Source: Rebecca billardiae RCC1528 (Eukaryota > Haptophyta). From it: 64,000 bases of DNA. The position numbers and the translations under genes are program-made. This document shows positions 1-9,690 of the stretch, in pieces (position 1 is the first letter of the stretch; each line of letters starts with the position of its first letter). The notes under the pieces are model-generated. The model had not been told where the DNA came from. It made no database searches and worked only from the letters and a program-made list of their open reading frames with translations. Location: NCBI GenBank assembly GCA_965240325.2, contig OZ251255.1:186001-250000 (forward strand), given 5' to 3'.

Positions 1-410
1 TACACGACGGCGACGTGACTTATGTGACGGCGCTCGTCAGTCTCAGCAACTAGCAGTGCGCCGCAGCCTGCCCGCTGAGCCTCGGGCGCAATCGCAGGCG
101 CCGGCCAGACTGAACCGCGTACGTACAGTCGTGCGCTGTACGTCATATGCTGATGCGACTCGGCCCGGTTGCGGCGCAGGCGGTCAGCCCGCGGGCACCA
201 GACGAGTGCTGTATCCGATCGACTGACGAGTAGATGGATGGCGGCCGACGCCGCGCAGAAGGCGCAGCAGATGCCATGCGGATCCGGGCCGCGGCAGCCG
301 GCAGCGCGCGCCGCCAGCGCGCTGAGGCGCGCCAGGTCGTCCGCGGCGGCGCCGGCCACGCCGGCCGGTTGGCGGGCGCGCGCGCGGCGCTGGCTGCGTG
401 GGCCTAGCCG

Positions 411-1357
411 CTAGCGCGCGCCAGCGTGCTGCCGCAGCTGCGCCACCTCCAGCTGCAGCTCGCGCGAGCGGCCGTCCACCCACTGCAGCGCGCCCAGGTG
501 CGCGTCGAGCACGCGCACGAGCTGGGAGAGCTCGGAGCCGCCGCCCAGCCCGCCGCCGAGCGCGTCGGCGGCCGCGGCGTCGGCCGCCGAGCCGCCGGCG
601 CCGCCGTCGTGGCCGGAGGCGCTGCCCGCGCCGCCGGCGGCGCGCGCCGCGCCGCCCGCGCGCCGGTTGAGCGCGCCGATCGCGGCGGCGAGCAGCCGCG
701 CGCTCTCCGCGAGCTCCGCGTCCGTCTCCTCCGCCAGCCGGTACGCGGCCTGCGGGGTAGGGGTAGGGTTAGGGGTAGGGTTAGGAGCAGGGGTAGGGTT
801 GGGGGCGGAGGGCCATGTCGAGAGGGGGCTGTGGTGAGGCGCGCGCGGGCGAGGCGTGGGCGCGCGGTGCACGCCCTCCCCACCCTCGGCCCGACGGCGC
901 GGCCGCAGCACCGGGCACACGCGCGGCGCGCGCGCAGGCCGGGCGCTTTGCACTGCGCTGCGCTCGCTCACCGCGCGCTCGACGGCGGCCGCCTCGCCCT
1001 CGAGCGAGAGCTCGCGCTCCACCGCGCCCTCGAGCTTGGTCAGGTGGTCGTGCAGCGCGTCCTGATGCTCAAGCACAAGCTCGAGCTCGGCGTCGAGCTC
1101 GTCCTGCGCCTCGCGCACCTGCAGGGGGGCACGCGCGGGTCGTGTGTCGCGCTCGGCGGTGGGCGCGCGTGCGCACACGCGCGCGCGCCGCCACCGAGGC
1201 GCGCACAGTCCGGGCGCACAGTCCGGGGGGACGGACGCAGCGGCGCGCGGCGCGCCCGCACGCGCCGCACCCGTAGCACGTCCTCGTGCAGCGACACGAT
1301 GGTGGCGCGGTTGGCCGCGATGGCCGAGTCCCACGCGCGCAGCTGCGCCGCCTGCCT
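411..1357 (-). pseudogene. Truncated NUP62 copy (3' end only), unit A
   Basis: Carries the NUP62 last exon (749 down to 411), middle exon (1118 down to 972) and only about the last 85 bases of the first exon (about 1357 down to 1271). The FG-repeat part and start codon are missing. The remaining exons keep an open frame and the same splice sites as the intact gene at 8754-11176; the LHEDVLR coding stretch differs only silently (CTA for CTG). At the break, the minus strand reads CTTGCTGCAG just before the first homologous codons, which looks like a 3' splice site, so a chimeric transcript is conceivable. Without the FG domain it could not act as a normal nucleoporin; most likely a duplication by-product. 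Confidence 0.8.
755..811 (-). repeat. Interstitial telomere-type repeat in NUP62 intron copy A
   Basis: Degenerate GGGTTAGGGGTAGGG tract. Read on the gene's own (minus) strand it is CCCTAACCC-like and lies just upstream of the 3' splice site of the last intron. The same intron position carries a different version of the tract in unit C (9097-9146), so the array has changed since duplication. Confidence 0.85.
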
Positions 1358-1820
1358 GCAGCAAGGTAAGCGTCCGCAGAGCGATCAAACATCGGGCGCG
1401 CAGCATCGTTGCGCCATCCTCTTCCATTGCACGAGCGCTGCTGGACGAGGTAAACGTCGTCACGCTCGTGGCAGATGCGCTGCGCTTCATGTGCCTGCTC
1501 GAGCAGCGCGTGCCCACCCTCGATCGCGAGTGGCACACGCTCCTGCACTGCGCGCGCGCGCACCGCACCGAGAGCTCCTGATACCGCCTGATGGCCGAAC
1601 GTGCGAGTGCCGGACCTGGCGCGCGGAGCGGCGAGCGCCGACGAGCGCTTGGACCTGGACGCGCTGTTGCGCAGCGTGGCGGCCGTGCACGACGCCGACG
1701 CGACCTTCGCGAACCCGCTGGGGAAATATTGCGACAGCACTGGCACGGCCCGCCGACCCCCCCGCCCGCCAGGGCAGAGTTTACTGTTCTTTGTGCAGTG
1801 TTGGATGGCGTCAATCACGC
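1358..1820 (+). other. Unrecognised gene fragment in unit A
   Basis: Sequence between the truncated NUP62 and the oxidoreductase gene, absent from unit C. Two short plus-strand open stretches look protein-like with GC-rich third positions. One runs about 1437-1581 and contains LVADALRFMCLLEQRV and LDREWHTLLH before a TGA. The other lies around 1601-1760 in a different frame and contains DERLDLDALLRSVAAVHDA. A GTAAGC at 1365 and GTAAAC at 1450 could be splice donors. I do not recognise the family. It is probably a piece of another gene trapped when the duplication formed. Confidence 0.4.
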
Positions 1821-1821
1821 C

Positions 1822-1860
1822 TTAACCAAGTGTGCACGTTAAAACATAGTATAAACTGTA
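1822..1860 (+). repeat. Dispersed ~38-bp repeat, copy 1
   Basis: The stretch starting TTAACCAAGTGTGCACGTTA and ending near AAACTGTA recurs at 5631-5667 as part of the tandem unit, and on the opposite strand at 49320-49359 beside an unrelated gene. In each place it lies upstream of, and points toward, a start codon (2077, 5884, 49261). Confidence 0.7.
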
Positions 1861-2076
1861 GTTGTTACGAGCCCCATGAACAGTGATCAGTACCCGCGCT
1901 TACCCTGATATATATATATGGCATGTCGTCAGGGTTGATATATGGTGATGCCAAGCCGAACGATTTCATGCGCGATGTGCGCTGAATCCGCTGATAATCC
2001 TGATATCATCCAGGACGGCGCCGGATCTCCGCCGCCGGGAAAGCGCAGCGCAGCGGCCTAGCCAACTCCCACCGTG
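1861..2076 (+). promoter_or_regulatory. Putative promoter/5' region of the oxidoreductase, unit A
   Basis: An AT-rich patch in otherwise GC-rich DNA, including an alternating TATATATATATA run near 1909-1918 and GATATATGG near 1937, ending at the ATG at 2077. The same sequence precedes copy B (about 5668-5883). The promoter role is inferred from position and composition only. Confidence 0.35.
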
Positions 2077-3174
2077 ATGCGGCAGGTGCGCGCTCTTCGG
2101 GCGCACACGTACGGCGATGCCCGGGATGTCCTGGACGTGAGCAGGGTCCCCGCTCCGACGCGCGCATCGCCGGGCGAGGTGCTCGTTCTCGTCGCATGTG
2201 CCTCACTCCGCGTGGCTGACACGTTTCTGCTCACGGGCAAGCACCCAATGTCACCGCCGGTGCCGTACACGCCTGGCCATGATGCGGCCGGTGTCGTGGC
2301 GGAAGTCGGCGCGGGCGTTACACATGTGAGCGTCGGCGATCGTGTGTGGCTCTGCGGCGCTTCGAGTGGCGCGTGTGCCGAGCTGTGCGTGTGTGACGCC
2401 AACCGTGTGCATGCGCTGCCTGAACACGTGACTTTTGCCGAGGCGGCTGCGATGCCAACGCCGCTGCTCACAGCGCATCGTGCGCTGTTCACCAAGGCGC
2501 GTGTGCGGCCTGGCGAGACTATCTTGGTGCACGGTGCGTCGGGGGCTACCGGCCTAGCCGTCGTCACGCTCGCTGCCGCGCACGGCTGCGAAGTCGTGGG
2601 GACGGCATCCACGCCCGAGGGATCGCGAGCCGTGCGCGCCGCAGGTGCCAAGACCGTGCTTGACCACTCGCAGTGGCGTGAGCCCGACCAGCCGATCAGC
2701 CTGCCACTGGGCGTGCACCCGACGCTGGTCATCGAGATGGCGGCCCACGCCAACCTGCAGAAGGCGGTGGAGGCTGTCGCGCAGGGCGGGCACGTGCTCG
2801 TCATCGGCTCTCACGGCTCACTCGACTTCAGCCCTCGAGCGCTCATGAACCGCGAGGCAACTGTGAGCGGCATGATGGTGCACCACGCATCCGACCAGGA
2901 GTACCGCAGCGCAGTGAACGACGTGCAGGCGCTGATCGCGCGACCGGGTGCAATCGTGCTGCCCCGCGTCGAGGCCGAGTACCCGCTGGAGGAGGCCATC
3001 GCTGGCTTCGACCGCGTGCAGAAGCGAATTGGCCCGCCTGGCTCTTCTGGGCGTGTCGTGCTGCGCGTGCACTCAGATGAGGAGATGGGGAGCGTCGCAG
3101 CCACATACTTGGCCGCCGCCAGTGCTGGCATGCAGCCATCACACGCCAGCACGGCGGCGCGCAATAAGCAGTGA
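2077..3174 (+). CDS. Zeta-crystallin-like NADPH:quinone oxidoreductase, copy A
   Basis: A 365-residue medium-chain dehydrogenase/reductase without introns. The first ATG is at 2077 (a GTG immediately precedes it). The N-terminal half is the GroES-like catalytic fold, with the PYTPGHDAAGVV and GDRVW stretches typical of quinone oxidoreductases. The NADP-binding Rossmann fold begins at VLVHGASGATGLA (around residue 150). VIEMAAHANL, GGHVLVIGSHG and YPLEEAIAGF follow the order seen in zeta-crystallin (CRYZ). The Cys/His ligands of zinc alcohol dehydrogenases are not apparent, as expected for this zinc-free subfamily. The family reduces quinones by one electron using NADPH, usually in the cytosol. 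The C-terminus has about 30 extra residues. Copy B encodes the identical protein. Confidence 0.9.
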   Translation: MRQVRALRAHTYGDARDVLDVSRVPAPTRASPGEVLVLVACASLRVADTFLLTGKHPMSPPVPYTPGHDAAGVVAEVGAGVTHVSVGDRVWLCGASSGACAELCVCDANRVHALPEHVTFAEAAAMPTPLLTAHRALFTKARVRPGETILVHGASGATGLAVVTLAAAHGCEVVGTASTPEGSRAVRAAGAKTVLDHSQWREPDQPISLPLGVHPTLVIEMAAHANLQKAVEAVAQGGHVLVIGSHGSLDFSPRALMNREATVSGMMVHHASDQEYRSAVNDVQALIARPGAIVLPRVEAEYPLEEAIAGFDRVQKRIGPPGSSGRVVLRVHSDEEMGSVAATYLAAASAGMQPSHASTAARNKQ

Positions 3175-4219
3175 TTCAATAAGGCGACCGGCGGGACCGC
3201 GCCCGCCGGTCGCGCGCCATATCAGTCCATCGGCCGTGAAACGACGCTGCCACCGACTAGTGCGCCGCGGGGTCCAGGCTCCAGCCGGCAGTTGCCGCGC
3301 AGCACGCTGCCGCCGAGAATGCCGTCGTCGCCGTGAGAAGTCGCGCGTGCGGCATCCGAAGTGTGGCGTCAGTCCGAGACTCAGACAGCGCAGCGTCGTC
3401 ACTCGGATCGGATTAGCCAGCATCATGAAGCCGCAGTAGTGTCAGTGTGTCACGGCGGATCTGCGGCCGACAGATCGTCATCGTCATCAGTAGCAGCATG
3501 CCGCCACTCGATCATCCGGTACGTCGGCGGCGGCTTAGGCGGTCTTTACTCGTACTATACCGGGACAGGAGACGACGCGGGTAGTAACCGCTGCTATAGC
3601 CAATATCTCTCGGGAGGCGCCCCGGACTGGAGCGCCTATATATATCGGTCAGCCGACCCGGCGCACGGTGGCCCCCGGCCGCGAGTGCCGCCCGGCGACA
3701 GCGGCGGCCTGACGGCCGGGCCCGGGGGCGGCGGGCCCGACTCGGTGGCACCGTGTGAGCGGCGGGGCGTGACCGTATTCATAACATGCACTACGGCCAC
3801 TAGGTCACTTACACGACGGCGACGTGACTTATGTGACGGCGCTCGTCAGTCTCAGCAACTAGCAGTGCGCCGCAGCCTGCCCGCTGAGCCTCGGGCGCAA
3901 TCGCAGGCGCCGGCCAGACTGAACCGCGTACGTACAGTCGTGCGCTGTACGTCATATGCTGATGCGACTCGGCCCGGTTGCGGCGCAGGCGGTCAGCCCG
4001 CGGGCACCAGACGAGTGCTGTATCCGATCGACTGACGAGTAGATGGATGGCGGCCGACGCCGCGCAGAAGGCGCAGCAGATGCCATGCGGATCCGGGCCG
4101 CGGCAGCCGGCAGCGCGCGCCGCCAGCGCGCTGAGGCGCGCCAGGTCGTCCGCGGCGGCGCCGGCCACGCCGGCCGGTTGGCGGGCGCGCGCGCGGCGCT
4201 GGCTGCGTGGGCCTAGCCG
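3175..4219. other. Spacer after oxidoreductase A, crossing the unit A/B boundary
   Basis: No gene seen. It holds the 3' flank of oxidoreductase A, a short TATATATATCGG patch near 3640-3650, the A/B junction at 3809/3810 and the spacer preceding the truncated NUP62 of unit B. Compared with 6982 onward it is homologous but riddled with 1 to 15-bp indels. Confidence 0.6.
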
Positions 4220-5166
4220 CTAGCGCGCGCCAGCGTGCTGCCGCAGCTGCGCCACCTCCAGCTGCAGCTCGCGCGAGCGGCCGTCCACCCACTGCAGCGC
4301 GCCCAGGTGCGCGTCGAGCACGCGCACGAGCTGGGAGAGCTCGGAGCCGCCGCCCAGCCCGCCGCCGAGCGCGTCGGCGGCCGCGGCGTCGGCCGCCGAG
4401 CCGCCGGCGCCGCCGTCGTGGCCGGAGGCGCTGCCCGCGCCGCCGGCGGCGCGCGCCGCGCCGCCCGCGCGCCGGTTGAGCGCGCCGATCGCGGCGGCGA
4501 GCAGCCGCGCGCTCTCCGCGAGCTCCGCGTCCGTCTCCTCCGCCAGCCGGTACGCGGCCTGCGGGGTAGGGGTAGGGTTAGGGGTAGGGTTAGGAGCAGG
4601 GGTAGGGTTGGGGGCGGAGGGCCATGTCGAGAGGGGGCTGTGGTGAGGCGCGCGCGGGCGAGGCGTGGGCGCGCGGTGCACGCCCTCCCCACCCTCGGCC
4701 CGACGGCGCGGCCGCAGCACCGGGCACACGCGCGGCGCGCGCGCAGGCCGGGCGCTTTGCACTGCGCTGCGCTCGCTCACCGCGCGCTCGACGGCGGCCG
4801 CCTCGCCCTCGAGCGAGAGCTCGCGCTCCACCGCGCCCTCGAGCTTGGTCAGGTGGTCGTGCAGCGCGTCCTGATGCTCAAGCACAAGCTCGAGCTCGGC
4901 GTCGAGCTCGTCCTGCGCCTCGCGCACCTGCAGGGGGGCACGCGCGGGTCGTGTGTCGCGCTCGGCGGTGGGCGCGCGTGCGCACACGCGCGCGCGCCGC
5001 CACCGAGGCGCGCACAGTCCGGGCGCACAGTCCGGGGGGACGGACGCAGCGGCGCGCGGCGCGCCCGCACGCGCCGCACCCGTAGCACGTCCTCGTGCAG
5101 CGACACGATGGTGGCGCGGTTGGCCGCGATGGCCGAGTCCCACGCGCGCAGCTGCGCCGCCTGCCT
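4220..5166 (-). pseudogene. Truncated NUP62 copy (3' end only), unit B
   Basis: Same structure as the copy at 411-1357: last exon 4558 down to 4220, middle exon 4927 down to 4781, and about 85 bases of the first exon ending near 5166. The DNA is essentially identical to unit A, including the telomere-type tract in the intron. The FG-repeat region and start codon are absent. Confidence 0.8.
4564..4620 (-). repeat. Interstitial telomere-type repeat in NUP62 intron copy B
   Basis: Identical in form to the tract at 755-811; C-rich on the gene's sense strand and close to the 3' splice site. Confidence 0.85.
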
Positions 5167-5629
5167 GCAGCAAGGTAAGCGTCCGCAGAGCGATCAAACA
5201 TCGGGCGCGCAGCATCGTTGCGCCATCCTCTTCCATTGCACGAGCGCTGCTGGACGAGGTAAACGTCGTCACGCTCGTGGCAGATGCGCTGCGCTTCATG
5301 TGCCTGCTCGAGCAGCGCGTGCCCACCCTCGATCGCGAGTGGCACACGCTCCTGCACTGCGCGCGCGCGCACCGCACCGAGAGCTCCTGATACCGCCTGA
5401 TGGCCGAACGTGCGAGTGCCGGACCTGGCGCGCGGAGCGGCGAGCGCCGACGAGCGCTTGGACCTGGACGCGCTGTTGCGCAGCGTGGCGGCCGTGCACG
5501 ACGCCGACGCGACCTTCGCGAACCCGCTGGGGAAATATTGCGACAGCACTGGCACGGCCCGCCGACCCCCCCGCCCGCCAGGGCAGAGTTTACTGTTCTT
5601 TGTGCAGTGTTGGATGGCGTCAATCACGC
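5167..5629 (+). other. Unrecognised gene fragment in unit B
   Basis: Duplicate of 1358-1820, with the same two short protein-like open stretches (LVADALRFMCLLEQRV, then DERLDLDALLRSVAAVHDA). Not recognised. Confidence 0.4.
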
Positions 5630-5630
5630 C

Positions 5631-5667
5631 TTAACCAAGTGTGCACGTTAAAACATAGTAAACTGTA
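5631..5667 (+). repeat. Dispersed ~38-bp repeat, copy 2
   Basis: Unit B version of the repeat at 1822-1860, two bases shorter (ATAGTAAACTG instead of ATAGTATAAACTG). The copy at 49320-49359 also has the shorter form. Downstream, 5668-5883 repeats the AT-rich 5' region of the oxidoreductase. Confidence 0.7.
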
Positions 5668-5883
5668 GTTGTTACGAGCCCCATGAACAGTGATCAGTAC
5701 CCGCGCTTACCCTGATATATATATATGGCATGTCGTCAGGGTTGATATATGGTGATGCCAAGCCGAACGATTTCATGCGCGATGTGCGCTGAATCCGCTG
5801 ATAATCCTGATATCATCCAGGACGGCGCCGGATCTCCGCCGCCGGGAAAGCGCAGCGCAGCGGCCTAGCCAACTCCCACCGTG

Positions 5884-6981
5884 ATGCGGCAGGTGCGCGC
5901 TCTTCGGGCGCACACGTACGGCGATGCCCGGGATGTCCTGGACGTGAGCAGGGTCCCCGCTCCGACGCGCGCATCGCCGGGCGAGGTGCTCGTTCTCGTC
6001 GCATGTGCCTCACTCCGCGTGGCTGACACGTTTCTGCTCACGGGCAAGCACCCAATGTCACCGCCGGTGCCGTACACGCCTGGCCATGATGCGGCCGGTG
6101 TCGTGGCGGAAGTCGGCGCGGGCGTTACACATGTGAGCGTCGGCGATCGTGTGTGGCTCTGCGGCGCTTCGAGTGGCGCGTGTGCCGAGCTGTGCGTGTG
6201 TGACGCCAACCGTGTGCATGCGCTGCCTGAACACGTGACTTTTGCCGAGGCGGCTGCGATGCCAACGCCGCTGCTCACAGCGCATCGTGCGCTGTTCACC
6301 AAGGCGCGTGTGCGGCCTGGCGAGACTATCTTGGTGCACGGTGCGTCGGGGGCTACCGGCCTAGCCGTCGTCACGCTCGCTGCCGCGCACGGCTGCGAAG
6401 TCGTGGGGACGGCATCCACGCCCGAGGGATCGCGAGCCGTGCGCGCCGCAGGTGCCAAGACCGTGCTTGACCACTCGCAGTGGCGTGAGCCCGACCAGCC
6501 GATCAGCCTGCCGCTGGGCGTGCACCCGACGCTGGTCATCGAGATGGCGGCCCACGCCAACCTGCAGAAGGCGGTGGAGGCTGTCGCGCAGGGCGGGCAC
6601 GTGCTCGTCATCGGCTCTCACGGCTCACTCGACTTCAGCCCTCGAGCGCTCATGAACCGCGAGGCAACTGTGAGCGGCATGATGGTGCACCACGCATCCG
6701 ACCAGGAGTACCGCAGCGCAGTGAACGACGTGCAGGCGCTGATCGCGCGACCGGGTGCAATCGTGCTGCCCCGCGTCGAGGCCGAGTACCCGCTGGAGGA
6801 GGCCATCGCTGGCTTCGACCGCGTGCAGAAGCGAATTGGCCCGCCTGGCTCTTCTGGGCGTGTCGTGCTGCGCGTGCACTCAGATGAGGAGATGGGGAGC
6901 GTCGCAGCCACATACTTGGCCGCCGCCAGTGCTGGCATGCAGCCATCACACGCCAGCACGGCGGCGCGCAATAAGCAGTGA
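5884..6981 (+). CDS. Zeta-crystallin-like NADPH:quinone oxidoreductase, copy B
   Basis: Duplicate of the gene at 2077-3174 with the same 365-residue product. Over the coding sequence I find one difference, a silent CCA to CCG proline codon (A at 2706, G at 6513). Such identity means a very recent duplication, ongoing gene conversion, or an assembly effect. Key features are the PYTPGHDAAGVV substrate-domain stretch and the VLVHGASGATGLA nucleotide-binding loop. The 5' region is shared with copy A; the 3' flank differs from the base after the shared ATTCAA, so the two may end their transcripts differently. Confidence 0.9.
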   Translation: MRQVRALRAHTYGDARDVLDVSRVPAPTRASPGEVLVLVACASLRVADTFLLTGKHPMSPPVPYTPGHDAAGVVAEVGAGVTHVSVGDRVWLCGASSGACAELCVCDANRVHALPEHVTFAEAAAMPTPLLTAHRALFTKARVRPGETILVHGASGATGLAVVTLAAAHGCEVVGTASTPEGSRAVRAAGAKTVLDHSQWREPDQPISLPLGVHPTLVIEMAAHANLQKAVEAVAQGGHVLVIGSHGSLDFSPRALMNREATVSGMMVHHASDQEYRSAVNDVQALIARPGAIVLPRVEAEYPLEEAIAGFDRVQKRIGPPGSSGRVVLRVHSDEEMGSVAATYLAAASAGMQPSHASTAARNKQ

Positions 6982-8753
6982 TTCAACCGCCCGCGTCGCG
7001 CGCCGGCGCATAGATCATCAGTCCGCGCCGCATCGGCCGTGAACGGGCGACGCTGCCACCGACGAGTGCGCCGCGCGGGGTCCAGGCTCCAGCCGGCAGT
7101 TGCCGCGCAGCGCGCTGCCGCCGAGATCGAATGCCGTCGTCGTGAGATCGCGCGTGCGGCATCAAGTGTCGTCATCATTCGGACTCAGACAGCGCGCGTC
7201 ACTGATGATTATATTAGCCATTAAGCCGCCCGAGTGTCCGACTCACGGCAGGATCTGCGGCCGCCACTCAGATCATCGTCAGTAGCAGCATGCCGCCACT
7301 CATCGGTACGTCGGCGGCTGGCGGTCTTTGTACCGGGACGGACCGGCGGGTATAACCGCTATAGCCAATATCTCTGGAGGCGCCCGGGACTGGAGCGCCT
7401 CGATATTCTTCAGCCGGCATGCCGCCTTCAAGCCTCCCTCCCCAAGATAGGTGCCAGCCCCCTCCTTCGAAGCGCGACGCAAACACGTGCGCTTGGGTGG
7501 GCACGCGCACAGATGCGCCGGCGCAAGGCGCAACCCCGCGCCCGTCCACTCTCCGCGCCGGGGGCGCGGCGCAGGAGGCGCGCCCGGCCGCAAGACTTCG
7601 CCGCAGGACGAAATGGCTGCCACTCGGTGCGGCGACCGTCGATAGGTTGCCTCTGCCCGCTGCTCGGGGGCCGCACCCGGCCACGGTCCTCGTGCGGCGT
7701 GTGATCCTCGTGTGTCGCACGAGCCTCTGCCTTCGTGGGCTCCGCGTTTGGTCCCGGCTCCGCCTGTCCTCTCCCTTCTGCACTGGCGCGCGCGCGCGCG
7801 CGCGGCGGCGATGACTGATCGTACTTCACACTCTTCCTGTCGCGCGACAGTGTACCTCTGCATCATACGTATTGCCCGTACGGCTGCATCCAAGTACGTT
7901 TGTACGTCCTGGATGTTCCATTTGCCAGCTACCTCTCTCCGAGGCCTCACGCGTTCGGCTGCCTACTGGGCCCTTGGCTGCCAGCTACGATCCGAATGGT
8001 GTCTGTCTCCTTGCGCGCGCGCGCGACGCGCGCGGCGCCGCCAACTCTGGTGAGAGCCTCCGCCTGGATCCTGCCTTACTGTCGGCCTCTACCGGCCGTC
8101 AATGGCCATGTTGCCAAGGGCCGCCGACGGTTGGCCCGACTAAAGTTCTCGTTAGACACTGTGGTCTAAGAGGGGATATATATCGGTCAGCCGACCCGGC
8201 GCACGGTGGCCCCCGGCCGCGAGTGCCGCCCGGCGACAGCGGCGGCCTGACGGCCGGGGGCGGCGGGCCCGACTGGCCGGGTGGTCAGCACGGCGTGACC
8301 GCGAGGCGGCGTGTGAATCACACTATAGCCACTACTCGACGCGACGAGTGACTTTGATCATTGATGTGACGGCGCTCGTCAGTCTCAGCAACTAGCAGTG
8401 CGCCGCAGCCTGCCCGCTGAGCCTCGGGCGCAATCGCAGGCGCCGGCCAGACTGAACCGCGTACGTACAGTCGTGCGCTGTACACGTCATATGCTGCGTC
8501 ACTCGGCCCGGTTGCGGCGCAGGCGGTCAGCCCGCGGGCACCGACGAGTGCTTAGTATCCGATCGACTGACGAGTAGATGGATGGCGGCCGACGCCGCGC
8601 AGAAGGCGCAGCAGATGCCATGCGGATCCGGGCCGCGGCAGCCGGCAGCGCGCGCCGCCAGCGCGCTGAGGCGCGCCAGGTCGTCCGCGGCGGCGCCGCC
8701 ACGCCGGCCGGTTGGCGGGCGCGCGCGCGGCGCTGGCTGCGTGGGCCTCGCCG
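6982..8753. other. Long spacer between oxidoreductase B and NUP62
   Basis: No gene recognised. 6982 to about 7400 and about 8170 to 8753 are diverged copies of the unit spacer; the part between them is extra. It contains an alternating CG run near 7788-7803 and short AT patches near 7210 and 8174. The ORFs here are short and unlike any protein I know. Confidence 0.6.
7410..8170. other. Extra ~760-bp block in the unit B spacer
   Basis: Present between blocks that are adjacent in unit A (GGAGCGCCT directly followed by ATATATATCGG near 3640). I see no terminal inverted repeats, no clean target-site duplication and no coding region. It may be a degraded insertion, or sequence lost from unit A. 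Edges are approximate. Confidence 0.5.
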
Positions 8754-9690
8754 CTAGCGCGCGCCAGCGTGCTGCCGCAGCTGCGCCACCTCGAGCTGCA
8801 GCTCGCGCGAGCGGCCGTCCACCCACTGCAGCGCGCCCAGGTGCGCGTCGAGCACGCGCACGAGCTGGGAGAGCTCGGAGCCGCCGCCCAGCCCGCCGCC
8901 GAGCGCGTCGGCGGCCGCGGCGTCGGCCGCCGAGCCGCCGGCGCCGCCGTCGTGGCCGGAGGCGCTGCCCGCGCCGCCGGCGGCGCGCGCCGCGCCGCCC
9001 GCGCGCCGGTTGAGCGCGCCGATCGCGGCGGCGAGCAGCCGCGCGCTCTCCGCGAGCTCCGCGTCCGTCTCCTCCGCCAGCCGGTACGCGGCCTGCGGGG
9101 TAGGGGTAGGGGTAGGGGTAGGAGGGAGTAGTGTTAGTGTTAGGGGCGGAGGGCCACGTCGAGAGGGGCTGTCGTGAGGCGCGCGCGGGCGGGGCGTGGG
9201 CGCGCGGTGCACGCCCTCCCCACCCTCGGCCCGACGGCGCGGCCGCAGCACCGGGCACACGCGCGGCGCGCGCGCAGGCCGGGCGCTTTGCACTGCGCTG
9301 CGCTCGCTCACCGCGCGCTCGACGGCGGCCGCCTCGCCCTCGAGCGAGAGCTCGCGCTCCACCGCGCCCTCGAGCTTGGTCAGGTGGTCGTGCAGCGCGT
9401 CCTGGTGCTCAAGCACAAGCTCGAGCTCGGCGTCGAGCTCGTCCTGCGCCTCGCGCACCTGCAGGGGGGCACGCGCGGGTCGTGTGTCGCGCTCGGCGGT
9501 GGGCGCGCGTGCGCACACGCGCGCGCGCCGCCACCGAGGCGCGCACAGTCCGGGCGCACAGTCCGGGCGGACGGACGCAGCGGCGCGCGGCGCGCCCGCA
9601 CGCGCCGCACCCGCAGCACGTCCTCGTGCAGCGACACGATGGTGGCGCGGTTGGCCGCGATGGCCGCGTCCCACGCGCGCAGCTGCCCCG
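8341..9690 (+). repeat. Partial duplication unit C, fused into the full NUP62 gene
   Basis: Third, partial copy. It starts with the same spacer as units A and B (the GTGACGGCGCTCGTCAGTC block near 8366) and continues through the NUP62 last exon, second intron, middle exon and first intron. Homology to A and B stops in the first exon near 9690, where A and B switch to unrelated sequence. This is the copy connected to a complete NUP62, so A and B are probably derived from it. Confidence 0.85.

Larger units (their letters stand above)
1..3809 (+). repeat. Tandem duplication unit A
   Basis: First visible unit of a tandem segmental duplication; its left end lies outside the window. In order it holds spacer DNA, a truncated NUP62 3' end on the minus strand, an unrecognised gene fragment, an intact quinone oxidoreductase gene on the plus strand and a 3' spacer. 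Bases 1 to about 1849 match 3810 to about 5658 at an offset of 3809. A 2-bp deletion in unit B (TATA versus TA near 1850) shifts the offset to 3807 up to the end of the oxidoreductase gene. After that stop codon the two units diverge by many small indels. Bases 1-410 are spacer with no gene. Confidence 0.9.
3810..8340 (+). repeat. Tandem duplication unit B, with inserted spacer DNA
   Basis: Second unit, in the same order and orientation as unit A. The 3.2 kb holding the NUP62 fragment and the oxidoreductase is almost identical to unit A. The 3' spacer from 6982 is homologous but full of small indels and carries about 770 extra bases (roughly 7410-8170). Homology to unit A resumes with the GGTCAGCCGACCCGGCGCAC block near 8184 and runs on into unit C. 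Confidence 0.85.

Noticed and set aside
755-811. A chromosome end or terminal telomere
   Set aside because: The repeats are short, degenerate, internal to genes and present at about ten places across 60 kb, so they are interstitial.
411-1814. A 467-codon minus-strand ORF as a complete gene in each of units A and B
   Set aside because: It reads through NUP62 introns and into unrelated sequence; only the parts matching NUP62 exons are meaningful, so it is listed as a truncated copy.
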